From NCBI RefSeq assembly GCF_024323335.1, contig NC_066583.1, forward strand, positions 414,544,031 to 414,608,030: 64,000 nt of DNA, given 5' to 3'. Position 1 is the stretch's first letter; every line of letters starts with the position of its first letter. The position numbers and the translations under genes are program-made. Source of the stretch: Lathyrus oleraceus. Taxonomy: Eukaryota; Streptophyta; Magnoliopsida; Fabales; Fabaceae. This document shows, one piece after another, positions 58,065 through 64,000 of this stretch. Under the pieces are notes generated by a model, which saw only the letters and a list, made by a program, of their open reading frames with translations, made no database searches and was not told the DNA's origin.

Positions 58065-58589
58065 CTTTTTTGTTGGAACTTCGTCAGCATTGGTAATTTG
58101 GATTGTTGCGTCGGAGCATCAGTATACGGTGGTGGAGGCGGCATTTCTCCAGTGAGAGTGGAAAAAGCATCGATCATATTTTGAAGGAAAAGAGCACTAG
58201 AAAAACCTTGACGTTGGTAGTCGGCCCATCATTCGTCGAAGTCTGCGGTTGTCAAAAAGGATTGTTGGAACTTAAACACTAGTAGTTCAAGGCGTTGAGT
58301 GGAATTATGGAATCTCAGGCAAGCTTTATGGTAACATTTGGCTAAGGCCGAATTGGCGTGCCACCAACTTGGGTTGGTAACTCATGAAGCCATACCCCTT
58401 CGACCTCGCTTCTATCCTAAAGGATAAAACTGTAGGGGTCAAAGACGCCCTCCACACAACACTTGATTGCGCTGCAGCTTGAGGGGAGTCACCTGGGAAA
58501 GGATTGTTAAACCATTTCGGGCCAAAGCTTCAATCCACGAATGGATCCATACCTGGAGCGAAGGAGTCGGCCTTGATAAACATGTTAAG

Positions 58590-59570
58590 TTATTTCATGG
58601 AAAGATGTTTGTTGGGGGTTTCCTGGCATGTCATCAGGGTAAGTCTTGCTCCTTCGATTGGTCGATCCTCATTTAAATGCATTATGCGCTCAAAAATCGG
58701 ATAACCTAACTTGTATTCAAAGGTGGCATTCAACCAGTGTTGCAAAATCCACATAGGATCTGACAAGTTCAGGGCCTTGGAAGTAGAATAAAGGTATTTC
58801 AATTTTAGGGTTGTGATCCCTAGGGAGTGGTACAAAGAAGCTAGAAAAAGCTTATCTAGAGAGACTTGTCGACCTTCGTAGATTTGGATCGACAGACTTA
58901 TGTAACTTTTGGCTATTTGTAAAGGGCTAGGACATAACATATAGCATGAAAACCATAATGTTAGAAAAGAAATATGCTCCTTGTTAGAGACTTCAATAGA
59001 ATCCTTGTTATGGTGATTTTCGATATAGTTTTGAAGGCTAACACGACTGAATGAGAAAGTGGTATATGTCAGAAGCGTGGGATCAAAAGTTTTTCCTAGT
59101 GGCGATAAGCTTGTGATAGCCACCACATCGAAGAGAGTAAGAGTCGACATGACACATAGAAGCTGGAAAGTATTGGTAGATCCTTCCTAGAAATACATGG
59201 AAGCCAACAACATGCAGGGGTTGATTTAGTGAGCATGCCTTGATATCTGGATATCTTCGAAGATCCCCGTGCTTCTCAACTGGGCTTGGCGTTTTTGTTG
59301 GACTTTGTTAAGCCAGGCTACATACTCTTTGTTGCTTGGAGTAGGAATAGACATGAAGACTCTTTTCTTTGGGTCCATGAATCTAATGTCAATGGTTCCA
59401 TCCTTTTCGAAAGCTGGAGGGGAAGCATGAGTGTAACCAGGAAAATGGCCTTAAACCAGTTTTAATTTAGTTTTGGTGCCTAGGTAAGGTCAGTGAAATG
59501 CAACAAGTTTTTCATCAACGACAAATGGAATGAGCATCCAGCGTTGCTATATTTTTACCACTGCTTCATC
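58590..59570 (-). pseudogene. Antisense extra gene of Tat-2, N-terminal plant-mobile-domain-like part
   Basis: From about 59450 down the frame reads FPGYTHASPPAFEKDG, IDIRFMDPKKRVFMSIPTPS, then stops near 59228 and 59195. It is open for 186 codons 59150-58590: MSTLTLFDVVAITSLSPLG, HISFLTLWFSCYML, LQIAKSYISLSIQIYEGRQ. These blocks resemble the plant mobile domain (aminotransferase-like PMD) found in plant genes, some DNA transposons and extra ORFs of Tat retrotransposons; the call is by recall, not search. Antisense to pol and directly upstream (on the plus strand) of the Ogre D insertion at 59583. Function unknown. Confidence 0.65.
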
Positions 59571-59582
59571 AGTAGAAGTGGG

Positions 59583-62500
59583 TGTATGACCCCAATTTTG
59601 ACCCTAAGATCCCTCATGATATCTCATCATATGCATTAGCTTTTGGGATCACACCTTGGCATCCTCCTCCCCCTTACTCATTGGGTTTGCATTGGGAGAG
59701 ACCCCCAAGCATACTTGATTGTATCATACTTTGTTTTTCATCATTTACTAACCAAAATACAAAAAATATGTCTATGTATAACTTTGTTTCTTTTGTAGGT
59801 AGTGAGTGTATTCACCTATGCTTCATCAAGCTTATATCTAGGGTTTAAGACTCTCAATGCAAGGAAACTAATAAATAGATGGTTCACAATGACTTTGCAC
59901 ATCATATATGGATCCCTATGATCTTCAGATATCATTTCGATCAAGAAGTCATCAAGAGTATTGAAGCTTGTTTGCCTTGGAAGCCCTAATTCATTTGGGT
60001 ATCTTGTGTGACCTCCTCGACAAGTTTCTTCATCATTTGATCAAATATTTCAAGGGATACTTCACCTTCATATTATTCATATATGATCCCCCTTGATTCG
60101 ATATGATCAAGAGAATGTCAAGTTTGCAAGTTGGTTCATGGTGGTTCACCAGAGAAAGTCCACTGGTCAAAACTGGGGTTCCCTAGACCCTATCTCCTAC
60201 ACTTTTTATCATATTAAAATGATTCAAAGAGAAACTTTATTCCTTATGACATTCCAAACAACTTTCATGTTTAAGTCAATAGCTAGTTTTGCTTGGAAAG
60301 TCATTTTTTATGGTGAAAGATTATAGGTTATTTTGTCTGTGCAATAGTTAGGAGGTCAACTTCCAAGGACCATAACTTGCTCAATATTTATGAGATGAAA
60401 TCCATTCAAGTTTCATGATCAAGTTCAAGATGTCTTATCCAAATTTTATTCTTGTAATAAGTTCAAGTTAAACTTTAAAATGCATGTGCAAAGAGGAAAC
60501 ATTATAGGTCATTTTGGACCATTACCATTGAACAAGTGATTTTCCTCAACTTCTAAAATATATAACTCCTTCATGCCAAATCCAAATGAAAATAAATTTG
60601 TTACCAAATTGAAGAGGTTTGAAAGATATACAACTTTTATGAAGGAACTTTTTCCATTTGAAGCCCATAGCAAAAGTTATTCAAGGTGGAAGAAGTGAAC
60701 ATTTGACTTGGTACTTAGAAAGTATTTCAAATATGTTTGATTTTCAAACGTTCCACCTCAAACTTCATCATGATCCAAGCTTCAAATTGAAAAGTGTTCA
60801 ACATGAATATTGTTCCCCTTGATCTCATATTTCCAAAAAGTCCAAGGTCATCTAATTTGGCCAAGAAATGGAGGATTTGCCCATGGGTTCTTTTCAAAGG
60901 TTCATTTGGATTGATTTCACATTCAATTTTCAATCTCCTTTGCATGACCACATGACATGATTTCATTATTGCACCTGATAGCATCATTTCATGGTCCTAT
61001 CACACACCCATGCAAGAATGCAAGGGAATTTCTATTTTTCACCAATTTTTGAATTGTGTGAGAATCAAATCCATAGCCTATAAATAAAACACTTTTGGCT
61101 CAGAATTAAGGATCTCATGCCCAAGCTTTGAACCTACAATCCAAATCCTCACCATTAAAGGATAATATTGAAGGTTTTCATTCGAAAATCAAGCTTCAAA
61201 TCTCATTATGTTTTGAGATTGAAACTCCAAAAGTCCAAGATTTTCCTTGATCCAAATCAAATCCTACAAGCTTCTGAAGTCAAGCCAAGGCCAATTGGAA
61301 GAAAGATCAAGCAAGGTTGAAGCTCACTCGAAGGTGATTTTCCAGAATTTTCATCTTTTTGATTCTCTCTAAATTCTTCATTATTCTTTGTGATATTTGG
61401 TTGGCTGAAGTCCTACCAATATAGGCAACAAGATTGAGTTGCTTTGTGGTCAAATTGAAGCAAATCAGTTCATGACCAAATTAAATTATATTTTTAAATT
61501 GATTTTTAATTGATTAATCATGTAAAAATTATGTTGAGCCATTTATATGGTCTTGTGATGTTTGACTATTTGTTTGGGCCTTGATCAAGGTTGATTTGAA
61601 TTTTGTTGGATTAAAACCATTGGATTTAGGGGATTAATGAAATGTATATTTCATCTCCCAAAATGAATGAATAGTTTTAATTTGATAAAATTCTTCTCAT
61701 GGATAATTTGTGTTTTTCTCATTCCCCTCCCTCTTAATCTTCATCCCAATTCTTTCCCATTCCCTCATTTGACCAATGAAAATTCTAATGTCTTAAGGCT
61801 AATTGGTTCATCAATGACCTTGTGTCAGATGAACCAATACAAGTATGATTGAGATAGGTTCATCCCTCTTGATCTTTTCTTTTAGTGTGTGGTATGTTTT
61901 AGGAGTTTTGTTCATTATACCAAATCTCTCACATGCATTAACGCCTAAATTTTTATTGTCCGACCTCAGATAGTTGTGACTTCTACATAAGTCCAATTAC
62001 GATTGCTTAACATAGAGCTAAATTTGACCCTAAAGGCATATCATTCTAGTAAGTGAGATTGTAAGTCTCCCATTCTTCATGGTATTATGTGGGAACTTGA
62101 CCTTTTTTCCTTTCATTAGAGCTAGTGGAATACTTGTTAAATTATCCAAGTTGGAGCCCTTCTCGTGGAAGATGTCTTGGTTTAAGGATCCATGCTTGTG
62201 AATGGATGGTTGAGTGTTCTCCAAAGAATGACTTAATCAATTAAAAAACACCACTAATACTTGACTAACCATTGACTAACATTTGACTAACTCTTATTAA
62301 TATTTCTTTACTTTTAAGTCATTTACTTTTTGCAATTTAAATTTCTGTCATTTATCATTCACTGCCATTTACATTTCATTTAAATTGTTTATGTTTATGT
62401 CATTTCCCCCTTGCTCATTTTAGCCATATCTTGTGATTGTATATACTTGTTTGTGCATTTGTATTTTTGTTTGGGGTCTTAGGACCTTAAAATACTTAAT

Positions 62501-63692
62501 AACAACAAAAAACCCTAAAAAAATGTCTTGTGGACTGTTAATCTTGATATGAACTTTTGGACTTAGGATTAGGCAACATTCCCTGTGTAAAAGGGACTTG
62601 GCCAATGCCAACATTTTGAGATCAAGTTACTATGAACTGAGCCTTCATCTGATGCAAGTCTTGGGACTTATGTGAAGTCATCTGCTACTTTATCTTGGTG
62701 CTAATTGTTATTCTGATCTTGTGTCTGATGCTTTGTTCTGAGTTGATCAAGGGACATTTCATCTGATATATGAGAAGGCAAAGAAGACTTCTAGCTTTGG
62801 GATTTGCTTGCTTGGATGTGGCTATCTTTATTTGAGGCCTTGATCCTCATGATGTCTAGATATTGTTATTTGCTTGATGATTATTGCTTGATTAAAGTCC
62901 AAAGGAAAGTGAGTTTTCTATATGACATTCTTGTATATTGGATTGCATCCCATTGGTCAGATCTTTTTAACTCTTAACTTTTAATTTATGCTTAGGGTAG
63001 CCTCCTCATCTTCCCCTATTTCTTAAATTTCAAAATCTCTCCCCCTTTTTTTCAAAAACTTTCTTTGCTTGTGATTTCAAACTTAGATCTTATTTTAAAT
63101 AGAAACTTTGGCCTTATGCCAATGGATTTTAAAACTCTTTCTTAAATCAAATTTGTAAATAAACTTAATCATATTGACTCAAAATTTCAAAATACACAAA
63201 GAACTAATAACCCCATTCAAATTTGTGTCCCTTCGTGCCCCTTTTCATTTAAACTTTTGTTAAAAGCAATTCACCAACCTTGAAATTGTTACCACGAACT
63301 ACGAGGTCTTGATCGCTCATTTTTATGTTGGTACGTAGGCACAAGTCCAAAGGTCTTGTCGAACACAAAAATATAATCAATGAATTCTTTTCTCATCCCC
63401 ACACTCTATTTTTCTCAAACATCTTTTATACCAAAAAACACATGCACACATAAAAAAGGGCTCCGTAGGAGTACCTAGGACACTTTGGATGCTAACACCC
63501 TCCCTCTGTGTAACCAACCCCCTTACCTGTAATCTCTGGAAGTTTATTGGTTTTGATTTGAAAACTTATTATCTTTGGGTTTTGTTCGTCCTTTTCCCTC
63601 TTCCTTTGGAAATAATAAAAGCGCGGTGGCTACTCTAGTTTTATTGACGTTAAGCTTATCCATAGCTTGATGTTCATGAATTTACCGCTATA
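59583..63692 (+). repeat. Ogre D 5' LTR (4110 bp)
   Basis: Starts TGTATGACCCC (TGTAAGACCCC in its relatives) and ends ...TTTACCGCTATA, where relatives end CTACA, so the terminal CA is mutated to TA. The primer site and leader follow, so this is a 5' LTR of a plus-strand Ogre that continues beyond the window. It is inserted into the start of the antisense gene of Tat-2; the five bases before it are GTGGG. No credible gene in the LTR. Confidence 0.88.
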
Positions 63693-63701
63693 GAAATTAA
63701 G

Positions 63702-63720
63702 TGGCGATTCTGCTAGAAAG
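63702..63720 (+). other. Ogre D primer-binding site, tRNA-Arg type
   Basis: TGGCGATTCTGCTAGAAAG, nine bases after the LTR end; two or three differences from the Ogre consensus as I know it. Confidence 0.78.
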
Positions 63721-64000
63721 TAGTCCTCAATGGGTTTAGCCTACTTTTTTATGTGTATATATTTGTATATTTGATGTTTTTATATATTTGTTTGTGTGAC
63801 ATAATATGTTTGTTGTGCTTGGTGATCTCTGAGTGGTGAGATAAGTTCTAACCCGAACTTGAGTGCAATTAAGATAGGAGGATGGTATAGTCATGTTCAA
63901 CTTGTGTGGAGGAGTCCTTAACAAGTTGGCTTGAGACCCATCTACTCAGTGGAGGCCATTTTGGAGTTACTAATGTCACATAAGTTATTTGTGGTTAGGC
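63721..64000 (+). mobile_element. Ogre D leader, continues past window
   Basis: Noncoding leader. It shares GGGTTTAGCCTACTTTTT with the Ogre A leader (13420-13455, minus strand). GAGTCCTTAACAAGTTGG and CTCAGTGGAGGCC lie near 63910-63955. No gene starts before the window end. Confidence 0.75.

Larger units (their letters stand above)
57136..58589 (-). pseudogene. Antisense extra gene of Tat-2, middle part with candidate introns
   Basis: Minus-strand coding-like sequence, proline- and lysine-rich then glutamine-rich (PPPPPYTDAPTQQSK; RVPATEPSPSKASQRQR; VPSVDNGDSDGSVHSH; QQNLATQQTQAH). Three short AT-rich segments with GT...AG ends interrupt it (58064-57995, 57910-57838, 57651-57519). Taking the latter two as introns keeps one phase-0 frame across three exons apart from a few single stops. 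It links the plant-mobile-domain part upstream to the coiled-coil end at 56055. Several stops, so a pseudogene now. Confidence 0.6.

Overview
This window is plant nuclear DNA made entirely of LTR retrotransposons inserted into one another. I see no host gene, tRNA, rRNA or prokaryotic feature. The lineages present are Athila and Tat/Ogre (Ty3/gypsy) and SIRE-like (Ty1/copia). Ogre-type LTRs of 4-5 kb, the tRNA-Arg-type primer sites and the Ogre ORF1/gag/pro/intron/RT order suggest a large-genome legume, probably tribe Fabeae (pea, vetch, faba bean). That assignment is inference from family knowledge, not a database match.

Layout, left to right. (1) 1-13337 (+): a decayed Athila-lineage element whose 5' LTR is cut by the window start. 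It carries gag-pro-RT-RNaseH-INT and then two mutually related 3' ORFs. (2) 13338-24048: Ogre-type debris. It contains the leader and 5-kb LTR of a minus-strand Ogre (A), a stub of another LTR end, then the repeat-rich 3' UTR and 3' LTR of a plus-strand Ogre (B). (3) 24049-32922 (-): Ogre C, with ORF1, gag, protease, the typical intron and RT. Most of its RNase H, its integrase and much of its LTR are lost, and a 2.6-kb solo LTR (27334-29898, TSD TGCTG) splits its gag-pro frame. (4) 32923-35857 (+): the 3' half of a Tat element (Tat-1). (5) 35858-44680 (-): a SIRE-like copia element with an envelope-like third gene and one LTR. (6) 44681-59582 (+): a second Tat copy (Tat-2), split by a young copia element (46585-54455, TSD ACATC) and by a copia solo LTR (56056-57130, TSD AAGAA). 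(7) 59583-64000 (+): the 5' LTR, primer site and leader of another Ogre (D) that runs out of the window.

Relative ages can be read from the nesting. The plus-strand copia element at 46585-54455 is youngest: its LTRs differ at about a dozen positions plus one 52-bp indel, and its 1477-codon gag-pol frame is open. The Athila LTRs differ by about 5% by eye. Everything else is riddled with stops, frameshifts and lost catalytic residues.

The most interesting content is in the accessory parts. Tat-2 carries an antisense gene with a plant-mobile-domain-like N-terminus, and that gene appears to contain several short GT-AG introns. Tat-1 and Tat-2 share the same copia insertion at the same target site, which implies a large tandem duplication. 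Four different Ogre-type LTRs each carry a primer-site-like motif 64-69 nt before their own 3' end. Several LTR families carry perfect GC-rich hairpins. The Athila element carries a diverged pair of homologous 3' genes.
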